DNA of 64,000 nucleotides from Lumbricus terrestris (GCA_949752735.1 OX457046.1:38892149-38956148); one strand, 5' to 3'; positions 34,274-45,398 are shown, counted from the first letter of the stretch. A program made the numbers and translations. The notes: generated by a model from the letters alone, not told the origin.

Positions 34274-35195
34274 GATGTCTGCTTTTGGGGAGTCTAAAGG
34301 GAGGAATCTTGGGTAACGTGAAATTTAACACTCATCAGTAGTGTTGCAATAGTAGTAGATACTTTTGAACTCGTTTGCTTAATAATTAATATCATCCAAT
34401 CATAGAAGTTCCATGATAGAACCTTTGCAACACACTAACAAGTTTGTGATAATGCTCAAGGCAGAAGATGGTGATCACGACTGCGCAAGATTTCCATCCA
34501 ACCCAAATGATTTTGGTCACTCGGCTGAACACTTAAACGACAACAATACATAATTATAGCGAAATAACAACGTGTATACTAGTAGGCCTACTACAGAACG
34601 AATCGAAACTCACCATTGTTCGTTGTATAGCAGTGCAAGTCCCAAATCGTGAGAAAGGAGGAGGGCGACGCTAGTAATCTTTGTTGCAACACAGAGTCGT
34701 TTAATTAAGGCTACTAACACTACCGGTATTATTACATTACAAGACCAAATCGAATTTCAGCATAATGGCGGATGTCCGCGGATAAGAAACTGAAGCAAAT
34801 GCCGAGTATTCGATTTTCGTCTACCATAGAGAAGTCTTGAGTTGCGTTTGCCATCACTAACGAGAGGAAACCCCAAGGGATGTATTTCTTGATTCGACGT
34901 GTTTTGAACACGAGCACGACAGGCAAGCGAGTACATGAAACTATGGATATCGATGATGGATAGCGCTTTGTAGCGATACAGGAATAAACCAGCTAGAACC
35001 TATTATCTCAAAGAACTTCAAACAATGCACTCGTATAACTATGTTCGCCCTGATCGAAAGCCAAACATAGTTGAAAGAAGTTGCACTCAGCCCATTGGCA
35101 TTGCTGAGTCGCAGAGGGCGTTCTTTGAATGCGCTACCAGAAGGGGGAGATGATAATTCGTGTTTTCTGTCGCTTTTGCGCAAAGCATCTCACAT
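34274..35195. other. No gene recognised apart from block F
   Basis: The minus-strand frames at 34732-34926 and 34941-35183 show no recognisable family. Confidence 0.5.
34634..34705 (-). other. Recurrent cluster block F (copy 3)
   Basis: CAGTGCAAGTCCCAAATCGTGAG, then AAAGGAGGAGGGCGACGCTAG, then GCAACACAGAGTCGTT, matching 47893 and 51766 in order. It lies 3 kb upstream of receptor 3 on its strand. On the minus strand it is followed by AACAATGGTGAGTTTC, which contains a donor-like GTGAGT. Confidence 0.55.
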
Positions 35196-35199
35196 AGAT

Positions 35200-35350
<151 letters not shown>

Positions 35351-35859
35351 ACATAAGCAGAGATTGATTCGTGTATAATAGTAGTATGTTGGCAAAATCA
35401 GTACTAGGACGTAATGGACGCCTTGCTGTCTGCCAGCATTTAAATTCGTCTCATGTAATAAATAATAATATTTTTGTCATACGTTCATAGTTTTCATACA
35501 ATGAATTCTAATCATTCTGCGTTGTGTCAGTTTGAAATTGAACGAACATTTTTAGTTGAACTACGCTTGAAGTTAAGAAGTGTCGTAAGCGAACAAAGTA
35601 GCCTAAGATAAGATTTTTGTAATAATTATATGCCCAACTTGAAGCAAATCCTTTGAAACTGCGTTGAAACTTGCGTGACTAGGTAAACTTATTGGGTCTG
35701 AGAATTTATTGTGTTAACCCTCTTCCGCACAAGGGGGGTCTGGCCAGACTCCCCTTCATATATTTGCTGCATAACATTTTTGGGAGTGATATGTTCTCGG
35801 ATTGCTTTTATGACTTTGTTCCTATATTACTCATCTAAAATTAGCACATCTAAACGATC

Positions 35860-36364
35860 AAATCGGTTTAGTGATATGGAAGTTCTGAAGATAATGCTGA
35901 CCGAGACTACAATGATGACAGTTTGGACAGTGAGAGCAAATATAGGCTAAAGAATGTGGACATGAAGAGATGCTAATGCCTGATGAACAACTTTCAGGTG
36001 TTTCTTCTGATGAAAACAATATGGAATTGAAAATGATGATAAACACAATGATAAGACTGGACATGATAGTGAAGATAATGATGGCGATATTGTTTATAGC
36101 CTACTGGTGAAGCCGAGAGACCTAAATACAAGTAAAGATACAAATAATTTTTGGCAGTCAAAAGCAATGCCAAGAGGACGTGCTCTGTTGCACAATGCAG
36201 TAACAGAAGATGTGGACAAAAATAATGCGGACACATTGAGAATATTCAAGATAGTTTTTGACAGTTTTATAACAGCCGAGAAGAAATACATCATCATTCG
36301 ACAAACAAACCCGAAAGCAACAGCTAACGGACTATGTATGATACATGTTTACATTTTAGGTTGA
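35860..36364 (+). pseudogene. piggyBac transposase N-terminal remnant
   Basis: Two frames, shifted relative to each other, give an acidic region (SSEDNADRDYNDDSLDSES, then GHDSEDNDGD). A segment LRIFKIVFDSFITAEKKYII followed by RQTNPKATA resembles the start of the piggyBac DDE domain (PLxxFxLFF...IVxxTNxYA). The catalytic Asp residues and the C-terminal Cys-rich domain are absent, so it is inactive. Inferred from motifs plus the TTAA/TIR context. Confidence 0.6.
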
Positions 36365-36588
36365 GACCCAGCCCATTATTTCTTGTATATATTTTCTAGA
36401 AAACAGTCATGCTGACTCTGATCATAAGAGCTTTCAGTGCTAATTTTTACTAAAATTATGGTTTCTTTGTTTTGATTTCCAAATTTTATAAATAGACAAC
36501 TATTGCGTCGATGAGCATGTATGACAAACCGTCATAATTAGTGCAATTAAGTATTTAATTTCAAATTCATCAAAAAATGATTTATATT

Positions 36589-38687
36589 TGTAACGCGGCA
36601 TATAATTTGGGTTATAATTTCTGGTCGCCATTTTGGATCCGCCATCTTTTCATTTATAGAGCGCCTGTTCTCGGGTAATATTATTTTATTTCTGATATCG
36701 TGTCTGACACGAATCTCAACGACCGACAATCGCAGTCGATGTTTTTGGCAAGCCTCCGTTGAATCAACTTCCCCGTCTCGCTCTGCAGCTGGGAGCTGTA
36801 GCAAAACGGAGGAGGTGAAGTTGACTGACTGCCATCAGCGATATTTTCGGACGACCAGGCGGCATGATGCAAAGTGTCAAGGCGATACATTCAGGCAGAT
36901 AAGAGAGAGGTAAGATAGACGGACAGAAAAGGACAGTCCGCCCACGCACCGATGCCTGATGGAGAGTGAGGGCAATACAGCCAGACGGACATGAGATAAG
37001 GGAGAGGTAAAGAGAAGCAGACTAAGACTCTGTCACACGACACTCGCACGTGTCGAAATTGCGACGTTAGATTAACGCCTCGAAGGGAGAGGGAGGTCCA
37101 CGTGTGCGGAAATTGAAACTGAGTATATGCGCCGAAGGCTAGCTGGGAAACTGCGCAGTTCAGTTTTCATCCGGGACTTGTGTTGTTGGCGTGAATCACC
37201 TCCGTGGAACACTGAGGGCAGAACACGCAGAGACGTGGAAGAGGTGAGACGTAGAGGTGTGGTCAGAACTTTGCAGGTAGAAGTCGTGTTGAAGGCAGAA
37301 GACGTTTTCGACGGAGAAGAGACGTTTTCGTGTTAAGTCAGACTCGATCGGAACTTTGAGGAGAGAAGACGTATTCGTGTTTAAGTCAGAAGCAGCCAGA
37401 ACGTTGAAGGAAGAAGATGTCTCTTGTTTAAAGTGGACGCTGTCGGAACTCAAGAAAGAACAAGATGTTTTATAGTTAATATAAAGTATAGGTATATAAG
37501 ACGAAAACGGTCAGAACTTTGAACGAACAAGACTGAAGTGATGGATCATTGCGGCTGATTCTCGTCGGCAAGATTCGCACTCGGGCTTCATCATCGGGTC
37601 AGATCCTGGAGAAGAACATGTCAACGCCGTTCTTCGCGCCATGTCACGATGGACTCTCTTTATCTGGACATGAGGTACGAGTGGATGGGTTTTAGGGTGA
37701 TCGGTTCTTTAACTTTGGGCTACTTTTAAATTGGCCGAGGGACTTGAAAGTAAATCGGGGATTAACTTAGCTTTACTCCGGTCCAAGTGTGTTTGCATTG
37801 AATGTCTTTGATCATAACAAGAAGCTATTAGTTAAAATATCTGACTTTGTTTATTGTTTGCATTGAGTGTAATCGAAGTTGGTTACGTAATTGATTGATT
37901 ACTTTGAATGTGGTTGTTGTTGATTGAGGATTCAATTGATGGACTATAATAAGAAACATTACTGAAATTACTGACTTTGTTCACTGATAGTGATAGAATT
38001 ACCTGTAGACCTAATTCATATTGCGCCATGGAAGAAAGTAGACCTGTAACACCTTCACAGCCGTCTAGGCCTCCCTCATCTCTGGAGGTTGTAATGGAGG
38101 CTATAACTTCCATGCATTCATCCATGCAGTCACATGCCCGAGACACACAAGATGCGATTGCCTCGGTAGAGTCAAATGTTAGGGATACACAAGATGCGAT
38201 TGCCTCGGTAAGGTCAGATGTAAGGGAGGAAATTTCGGCTGTGCACTCCAATGTTAGAGAAGTGCTAACGGAGGTTGTGACACGCTTAGAGCGACTCGAG
38301 GCATCGCCTGTCCCAAGATCTGTTGTGGGTTCGAACTCTGGACTGGAGTCCACCGCTATTACCATCGCGGACGTGCCTTACCAGTCGACCATCAGTCTGG
38401 CAGAGTCTTCAGGCGCTAGGCCTAAAGAGTTCACCCACCTGGGCACGCTGCGCAGAAGTGAGCGTCTGGCCCACAAGGATCCAATCTCATATAGAGAGCT
38501 TGGCCGCCGAGAAGGTTGGCAACCGTTTCATAGGTTGGATTTGAACCCGAGAGTCCCCTCCTCTTATCCTCGATCCATATCTCAGGACCATGACCATGAC
38601 CATGACCCACAACAGCACGCGGCCTCCTTGCCGTACGATGATCCGGAATTGGCGACTCCGGAGATGACGGTGGGGGCGGGCGTTACA
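36589..38687 (+). repeat. 5' LTR (2099 bp)
   Basis: Begins TGTAACGC and ends GCGTTACA, an 8-bp terminal inverted repeat with canonical TG...CA. Every position is offset by 5029 from the 3' LTR. It contains a promoter-like TATA (37492-37500) and about 660 bp of gag coding sequence at its end. It is unusually long and partly coding. Confidence 0.95.
37260..37530 (+). promoter_or_regulatory. LTR promoter region: tandem 45-80 bp repeats and TATA box
   Basis: Words of the type CAGAACTTTGA and AGAAGACGTTTTCGTGTT recur about five times (37264, 37349, 37397, 37443 and 37509) with spacings of 45-85 bp. GGTATATAAGACG (37491-37503) is the best TATA candidate. That would place the RNA start near 37525 and leave a 500-nt leader before the gag ATG. 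Confidence 0.5.
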
Positions 38688-41030
38688 ATTGGTACCAGAA
38701 GTGGGGTACTGGTACAAATTGGTTCTAGGGTTTTTGGTGAAAATAGGTCAGAAGAGGCAACTGACTATGCTAGGAGAGGAGAAATGGCAATATCTTTTGA
38801 ACGAAGGAAGGAAAGGGAATTTGCTGATAATGTGGAAATTATGTCTGATGAAGGTAGTGTGGACATTGAAATCAGCAGGATGATGGAAGCTAGACCTAAA
38901 ACTGTTAAAATAATTGATAACAGAATGCAAACAGCACTGCAACCGGAGTTTAGGGACTTAGAAATAAGTAAACCGATCGCCAATCAATTGCCACGGGAGG
39001 GGGGTGATAAGGCTAATCCAGTTCCTTTGGCCTTTTCGTCGCTTCCTCATGTCGAATATCCTCGACCTAATCCGCAATGGAGGATGCAAGCGTCGCTCGC
39101 AGACGTCGGTCGACAAAGAGCAGAAACAGCGATGAACCCGGTCGACATTCGGCAATCAACGTCGGGAATGCCGACCTCAATGCCCGACAGCGCTTTCGAC
39201 GGCAGAACGACTTCGACCATGGTTGGTCGTAACTACGCTCGACCCGACCTTCACCTTGGACCAACAGCGATGGCGACGATCGACAGGATGCAGCCGAGTG
39301 TCCGCCTCGACAATCCACACGTATCGAGGATGCCTCCTGCTCCGAACTACGCTCCGAGCGCGTTCTACGAACACATCGACAACCGGGTTTGGCTCGACCC
39401 GCTCCGCTGTCCCGACCCGCTTCGACCAAGCGACGACATCTTTCCCCGGTGGCCACCCATCGTGGAATCGGCGAGAATGAGCTCCTGCCTCGGTGCGCAG
39501 AGTTTCGGATTCGGCCGTGGCATCGAACCGCCTTGTTCATCACTACTGAAGCCGACACTTCCGGTGAGGATTGAAACAACTGGCGTCGATAAAACACCTG
39601 CGTCTTCTAATGTTTCGGTTGGCCTGATCCGAACCGTCCCGATGACCACCGTCGCGACACAAACGACCGGCGACCTGGAATTACCGTCTACCAGCTTGGG
39701 TGGAACCGCGAAGGAGCCTGAACCGACCGCGTCTGCAACACCTAAAGTTGGCGAGGTGAAACCGTCATCGACCCCTGCTCCAAAGCCAAAGCAATGGCTA
39801 AAACTCGGTTCGTACAGCGGGAAGACCGATGTCGAAATCTTTCTTCGCAGATTCTCCGTTTGTGCAAAAAACAACGGCTGGTCTGAGGAGGAAAAGCTAA
39901 ACCAACTTGTTGTCGCTTTGGTCGAACCAGCAACGAACTTGCTAAGTGAGACAAACGCAGACAGTTTGGACACCTGGACGGCGCTGGTCCAGCGACTGCG
40001 AGAGAGATATGGGAATGCCGAGCAACAAGCCTTGTTTCAGACACAGCTCAGCACCAGAAAGCAGAAGCCTGATGAAGATATGGGATCGGTGGTGGACGAC
40101 ATTCGCCGGTTGACATCACGAGCGTATCCGGGCTCCTCGACTGTCCACAGCGAGGCAATTGCTGTTCGAGCATTCCTGGATGCCCTCAGAGATCGAACTC
40201 TCGCTCTTAAGATCCGTGAGCGAGAGGCAAAATCATTGGATGAAGCTTACAAGGTAGCGATGCGACTAGACGGGTATCAAAAAGCAGAAGCCGGCGGCCA
40301 CGAACAGCACGAACGACGACAGGGGCGAATCAATGCGATTAAAGAAGAAGATGCGAAAGTGAAAGACTCGGAACTGAAAGATTTGAGATGGGAGCTGGAG
40401 CAAATGAAAAGACAAGTAGAGCGACAACCATTGGCGGCGCCACAAGTCAGATACAACAATAGCGGGCCATGGAGAGGCCAGAACGAGTCAACTAGAAACG
40501 AAGGGACGAATAACAATAGAGGTAACGGACGGGGAACTCTACGGTGTTTCCTATGTCATCAGCTCGGACATTTCAGCTCAGAGTGCAGACGTCGGCCACG
40601 CATGGATATGGAAGCGGAAGCTGGAACTGCCGCGCGTCGGTGCTTTGAATGTTCCGCAACGAACCACATCGCGCGCGACTGTCCATTCCGACAGCAGCAG
40701 GCTGCCCGGAACGACAACCAGGAACAACCCGGGAGCGATACTCCGGGCAACCCGATCGTCGGTCGTGTGAACGCTGTACGGAGTTCCGCTCCAGCGTCGA
40801 GCGGGAACCAAGGAAACGGATGGAATCAGATGCCGCCATCATCGATGAGGAGGCGGAACGATGGCCGGAACTCGCCAGGAGAGGAGCGCCGCTGCTTCTA
40901 CTGTGACAGCCGCTTCCATCTTTTACGCGGATGCCCCCTCCGCAACGGGTCTTCCGACGACCACAACTGGAGGTCGCTGACTGAACCTTCTGGAGGACGG
41001 CCGCCTGAGAACTTGACGTTAGCCGGGTAA
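38028..41030 (+). CDS. gag: Gag protein of the LTR element, 1000 residues
   Basis: Start chosen at the first ATG in frame, 38028, in a strong context (GCGCCATGG). Residues 1-220 are encoded inside the 5' LTR. Residues about 20-95 are a predicted coiled coil with repeated ARDTQDAIASV-type heptads. Residues 230-580 are low-complexity Pro/Ser/Arg. Residues 590-750 match the Ty3/gypsy retrotransposon Gag capsid fold (WLKLGSYSGKTDVEIFLRRF, then AYPG and AFLDALRD). Three CX2CX4HX4C zinc knuckles start at Cys840, Cys872 and Cys956. Gag would package the element RNA into particles in the cytoplasm. No pol frame follows. Three knuckles and 1000 residues are both more than usual for gypsy Gag. A later start cannot be excluded, but the LTR part looks genuinely coding. 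Confidence 0.85.
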   Translation: MEESRPVTPSQPSRPPSSLEVVMEAITSMHSSMQSHARDTQDAIASVESNVRDTQDAIASVRSDVREEISAVHSNVREVLTEVVTRLERLEASPVPRSVVGSNSGLESTAITIADVPYQSTISLAESSGARPKEFTHLGTLRRSERLAHKDPISYRELGRREGWQPFHRLDLNPRVPSSYPRSISQDHDHDHDPQQHAASLPYDDPELATPEMTVGAGVTIGTRSGVLVQIGSRVFGENRSEEATDYARRGEMAISFERRKEREFADNVEIMSDEGSVDIEISRMMEARPKTVKIIDNRMQTALQPEFRDLEISKPIANQLPREGGDKANPVPLAFSSLPHVEYPRPNPQWRMQASLADVGRQRAETAMNPVDIRQSTSGMPTSMPDSAFDGRTTSTMVGRNYARPDLHLGPTAMATIDRMQPSVRLDNPHVSRMPPAPNYAPSAFYEHIDNRVWLDPLRCPDPLRPSDDIFPRWPPIVESARMSSCLGAQSFGFGRGIEPPCSSLLKPTLPVRIETTGVDKTPASSNVSVGLIRTVPMTTVATQTTGDLELPSTSLGGTAKEPEPTASATPKVGEVKPSSTPAPKPKQWLKLGSYSGKTDVEIFLRRFSVCAKNNGWSEEEKLNQLVVALVEPATNLLSETNADSLDTWTALVQRLRERYGNAEQQALFQTQLSTRKQKPDEDMGSVVDDIRRLTSRAYPGSSTVHSEAIAVRAFLDALRDRTLALKIREREAKSLDEAYKVAMRLDGYQKAEAGGHEQHERRQGRINAIKEEDAKVKDSELKDLRWELEQMKRQVERQPLAAPQVRYNNSGPWRGQNESTRNEGTNNNRGNGRGTLRCFLCHQLGHFSSECRRRPRMDMEAEAGTAARRCFECSATNHIARDCPFRQQQAARNDNQEQPGSDTPGNPIVGRVNAVRSSAPASSGNQGNGWNQMPPSSMRRRNDGRNSPGEERRCFYCDSRFHLLRGCPLRNGSSDDHNWRSLTEPSGGRPPENLTLAG
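38690..38706 (+). promoter_or_regulatory. Primer-binding site, tRNA-Leu type
   Basis: TGGTACCAGAAGTGGGG is complementary to the 3' end of animal tRNA-Leu(UAA) (CCCCACTTCTGGTA plus CCA) as I remember it. It lies 2 nt after the LTR. It is read as codons within gag (ITIGTRSG region), so the primer site is inside the coding sequence. Confidence 0.7.
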
Positions 41031-41600
41031 CCTCTGTTGAAGGACTATTTCATGACGGCCGTAAGTTGAAGATGACAGAAGATTGCCTGTTTAACACTGA
41101 TTTATTTTGATTTTGATGAAAAATATTTTATTTTACATGTGAAGAATTCTCATGTTCATGTACAGTATAACAACTGTATTGTGCGTAATATGATGCTTGC
41201 CAAGGAATGCATAAATGGTGATTCATATTCGTATTGTATTCGTATTCATTAGTGTGCTGTATGGTGTATTAATATTTGTATTGAAACGCATAAGGATTGC
41301 ATTGCATATGGACAATTTTACTATAGCCTTGCCGTATATAGACATAATAAGGACATAAATGTTGATAAATTTTGACGGAACTCTTGAAAAACAACGACTG
41401 GCTATATAACTACCATATTAATTCTTCTATTTCTTTCGCTTGTAATGACTTTTGAGCGCTGAAGCGTGATCAGCGATGACCGTTCAGTGCTTAATTTTGT
41501 TCTTTGCATATAATTTTGAACTCGTGATGTACAGACCAGAGTACGGCCTTATTTACGCATTTCAGAATATATTCGTCCAATTAAATAAATTCCGAAATAA
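41031..41600 (+). other. Non-coding interior of the LTR element
   Basis: About 570 bp of AT-rich sequence between the gag stop and the polypurine tract, with no frame of note. This is the space where pol would be expected. Confidence 0.7.
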
Positions 41601-41617
41601 GGGTGGGGGGAGAATAG
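41600..41617 (+). promoter_or_regulatory. Polypurine tract before the 3' LTR
   Basis: AGGGTGGGGGGAGAATAG directly abuts the TG start of the 3' LTR. It is the expected plus-strand primer. Confidence 0.8.
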
Positions 41618-43716
41618 TGTAACGCGGCATATAATTTGGGTTATAATTTCTGGTCGCCATTTTGGATCCGCCATCTTTTCATTTATAGAGCGCCTGTTCT
41701 CGGGTAATATTATTTTATTTCTGATATCGTGTCTGACACGAATCTCAACGACCGACAATCGCAGTCGATGTTTTTGGCAAGCCTCCGTTGAATCAACTTC
41801 CCCGTCTCGCTCTGCAGCTGGGAGCTGTAGCAAAACGGAGGAGGTGAAGTTGACTGACTGCCATCAGCGATATTTTCGGACGACCAGGCGGCATGATGCA
41901 AAGTGTCAAGGCGATACATTCAGGCAGATAAGAGAGAGGTAAGATAGACGGACAGAAAAGGACAGTCCGCCCACGCACCGATGCCTGATGGAGAGTGAGG
42001 GCAATACAGCCAGACGGACATGAGATAAGGGAGAGGTAAAGAGAAGCAGACTAAGACTCTGTCACACGACACTCGCACGTGTCGAAATTGCGACGTTAGA
42101 TTAACGCCTCGAAGGGAGAGGGAGGTCCACGTGTGCGGAAATTGAAACTGAGTATATGCGCCGAAGGCTAGCTGGGAAACTGCGCAGTTCAGTTTTCATC
42201 CGGGACTTGTGTTGTTGGCGTGAATCACCTCCGTGGAACACTGAGGGCAGAACACGCAGAGACGTGGAAGAGGTGAGACGTAGAGGTGTGGTCAGAACTT
42301 TGCAGGTAGAAGTCGTGTTGAAGGCAGAAGACGTTTTCGACGGAGAAGAGACGTTTTCGTGTTAAGTCAGACTCGATCGGAACTTTGAGGAGAGAAGACG
42401 TATTCGTGTTTAAGTCAGAAGCAGCCAGAACGTTGAAGGAAGAAGATGTCTCTTGTTTAAAGTGGACGCTGTCGGAACTCAAGAAAGAACAAGATGTTTT
42501 ATAGTTAATATAAAGTATAGGTATATAAGACGAAAACGGTCAGAACTTTGAACGAACAAGACTGAAGTGATGGATCATTGCGGCTGATTCTCGTCGGCAA
42601 GATTCGCACTCGGGCTTCATCATCGGGTCAGATCCTGGAGAAGAACATGTCAACGCCGTTCTTCGCGCCATGTCACGATGGACTCTCTTTATCTGGACAT
42701 GAGGTACGAGTGGATGGGTTTTAGGGTGATCGGTTCTTTAACTTTGGGCTACTTTTAAATTGGCCGAGGGACTTGAAAGTAAATCGGGGATTAACTTAGC
42801 TTTACTCCGGTCCAAGTGTGTTTGCATTGAATGTCTTTGATCATAACAAGAAGCTATTAGTTAAAATATCTGACTTTGTTTATTGTTTGCATTGAGTGTA
42901 ATCGAAGTTGGTTACGTAATTGATTGATTACTTTGAATGTGGTTGTTGTTGATTGAGGATTCAATTGATGGACTATAATAAGAAACATTACTGAAATTAC
43001 TGACTTTGTTCACTGATAGTGATAGAATTACCTGTAGACCTAATTCATATTGCGCCATGGAAGAAAGTAGACCTGTAACACCTTCACAGCCGTCTAGGCC
43101 TCCCTCATCTCTGGAGGTTGTAATGGAGGCTATAACTTCCATGCATTCATCCATGCAGTCACATGCCCGAGACACACAAGATGCGATTGCCTCGGTAGAG
43201 TCAAATGTTAGGGATACACAAGATGCGATTGCCTCGGTAAGGTCAGATGTAAGGGAGGAAATTTCGGCTGTGCACTCCAATGTTAGAGAAGTGCTAACGG
43301 AGGTTGTGACACGCTTAGAGCGACTCGAGGCATCGCCTGTCCCAAGATCTGTTGTGGGTTCGAACTCTGGACTGGAGTCCACCGCTATTACCATCGCGGA
43401 CGTGCCTTACCAGTCGACCATCAGTCTGGCAGAGTCTTCAGGCGCTAGGCCTAAAGAGTTCACCCACCTGGGCACGCTGCGCAGAAGTGAGCGTCTGGCC
43501 CACAAGGATCCAATCTCATATAGAGAGCTTGGCCGCCGAGAAGGTTGGCAACCGTTTCATAGGTTGGATTTGAACCCGAGAGTCCCCTCCTCTTATCCTC
43601 GATCCATATCTCAGGACCATGACCATGACCATGACCCACAACAGCACGCGGCCTCCTTGCCGTACGATGATCCGGAATTGGCGACTCCGGAGATGACGGT
43701 GGGGGCGGGCGTTACA
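41618..43716 (+). repeat. 3' LTR (2099 bp)
   Basis: Copy of 36589-38687. It repeats the first 220 gag codons (ATG at 43057). That frame then runs 14 codons into the piggyBac flank and stops at 43761. Confidence 0.95.
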
Positions 43717-44356
43717 TATTGCATAAAGAGACTGATACATTTTTGTTTTGAATTACTCTGATATCATATTACAAAATTGGCATATAAAAATTACTATTCC
43801 TATGAATAACCCACATCAAAAGGGGGGTCACGGCGACACCCCCTTGTTCAAATTAAGTTGCATTTTAGCTTGTGCGGATGAGGGTTAAAGGACACCTCTG
43901 TTTACGTTTAAGAATGGCCAATTAATAGCAGGTCGGTGAGGCGAGTGAACAGATAATGATAGCACACTGTGTGATGACTACTTTTCTTATCGATAGCCTA
44001 CTGAATATGAGGTGTTGTGGATCAACTGGATAGGCCTATGCAGCATCAGTTCATGGAAGCAGGAACTAGCTTCGTTTTTACACGTAAGATGCTCAGTTAT
44101 ACATTGGATTCGTGGCTTCAGTTCCAGAGAGCAAACGATGACTTTGTTTTCCTTATCAAGCACAATGTCTCGTGTGCATAACTCGTTATGCACCAAACAA
44201 ATCCTGAGAGAAGTTTCCTGTTTACGAAAATTAAAAAAAACGCGTCATGTTCGGTTATATGACTGCAGTTGTATGAATGGATAGGCAGATGAAAACCCAA
44301 ACAATGCAAAATGGTGATTGATAACCATCTCTATTCATGGCTCAAAAATCATATTT

Positions 44357-45398
44357 GGGGCCGTCCATGAAGTACGTCACGCTCCAGGGGGGGGGGGTGT
44401 AAGAAAGTGTGACAGTTTGTGACAGGGGAGGAGGTTAGGCCATGTGTGACGTCACACATTTATTTTTTTAATTTTATTTTTATTTCTAACTTATTTCTTA
44501 TTTGTTTAGTAGAATTTAATAGCTTTAAAAATAATTTTCAGAGATTTTGTGAAACATTTTAATTAGTTTTATGTCAAAATAGCATGAAATGCGTATCTCC
44601 TGAATGTGTTGTTCACGATTCCTCTCGCTAGGAGCGCTAGTACGCTGTTGCGAAGCCTTGTTTTATGTATAGCCTTGCTTTCGTCATGCCGGAAGTATTA
44701 TTATTTCTATGTTGTCCGCTGCATAATTATGTCACTGAGCGACAAATTCGGAATTTAATTTTTACATATAATAGTAATTATTATAATACAAAATTTTGAG
44801 GATTCAGAGGTAATATTTATTTAATTTAATCATTATGATCATGAACTTATAAACAATTATATTACGTCATTCTTTAAAATATATGATACCAAGCCATTGT
44901 ATTATCTAATAAATACCCATTTTCATTTGTCATCGTATCTTAAAACAAAATTACACCACGCTTTTTTACTTTAATATCCACTAGCGGTTCTTAGTACCTA
45001 AAATCCGACCCGGACCGGCCAGCGTGTTTAAAACCCGGACTGGCCGGGATAAAAGTTGATTTCCCGTCACTATTAAAGCGTTTAGGGACACACGCCACTA
45101 TAAGAGAGATTAGGGATAGTACACTAGGGTTTAGACTTTAGAGGGGTAGGTCAATGGTTATGTTTATTTCAGGCCATTTTAATAATGTGATAGTTCTTTT
45201 AAGTGGAAATTTTATATTTTAATACAGTAGTGAAGTGTGTTTTAGATTAAATTTTAATTAGGTGTTAATTTAAAAAAATTGTTCCAAATTGTGACGTACT
45301 TTAGGGGGGGGGGTTCCGAGATTTGTGAGAGTTTGTGACAGAGGGGAAGGGGGGTTAAAATGGTCAAAAATTGCGTGACGTACTTTGTGGACGGCCCC
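44357..45398. mobile_element. Non-autonomous DNA transposon with 26-bp TIRs
   Basis: The ends start GGGGCCGTCCATGAAGTACG and finish in the inverse GTACTTTGTGGACGGCCCC, 24/26 matching as inverted repeats. TTT on each side could be a 3-bp duplication. Near each end a poly-G run is followed by GTTTGTGACAG and GGGGA-type words (44388-44432 and 45303-45350) in direct orientation. The remaining 900 bp is AT-rich with no transposase. Superfamily not assigned. Confidence 0.8.

Larger units (their letters stand above)
36589..43716 (+). mobile_element. Gag-only LTR retrotransposon (Ty3/gypsy-like, non-autonomous)
   Basis: Two direct LTRs of 2099 bp flank a 2930-bp interior. The flanking TATT at 36585-36588 and 43717-43720 is a 4-bp target duplication. 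A primer-binding site lies 2 nt after the 5' LTR, and a purine-rich tract precedes the 3' LTR. The only long frame is gag, with no protease, reverse transcriptase, RNase H or integrase anywhere in the interior. The LTRs appear identical on reading, and gag is intact, so insertion was recent. It must borrow polymerase and integrase from a related element. It sits inside a piggyBac element. Confidence 0.9.
35718..43884. mobile_element. piggyBac-type element split by an LTR retrotransposon
   Basis: TTAA at 35714-35717 and 43885-43888 flank inverted termini CCCTCTTCCGCACAAG and CTTGTGCGGATGAGGG (14/16 match). AAGGGGGGT-type subterminal repeats occur at both ends. TTAA target and a CCCT start are hallmarks of piggyBac. 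Without the 7.1-kb insertion the element would be about 1.04 kb, too short for a full transposase. Confidence 0.8.

Noticed and set aside
37883..38365. 160-codon minus-strand frame in the 5' LTR (and its copy at 42912-43394)
   Set aside because: Antisense shadow of the gag N-terminus, lacking motifs.
39067..39973. 176- and 202-codon minus-strand frames inside gag
   Set aside because: Antisense shadows of the gag coding sequence in biased composition.
41031..41617. Remnant pol sequence after gag
   Set aside because: I looked for protease DTG/DSG, RT YxDD and integrase motifs in the interior and found none.
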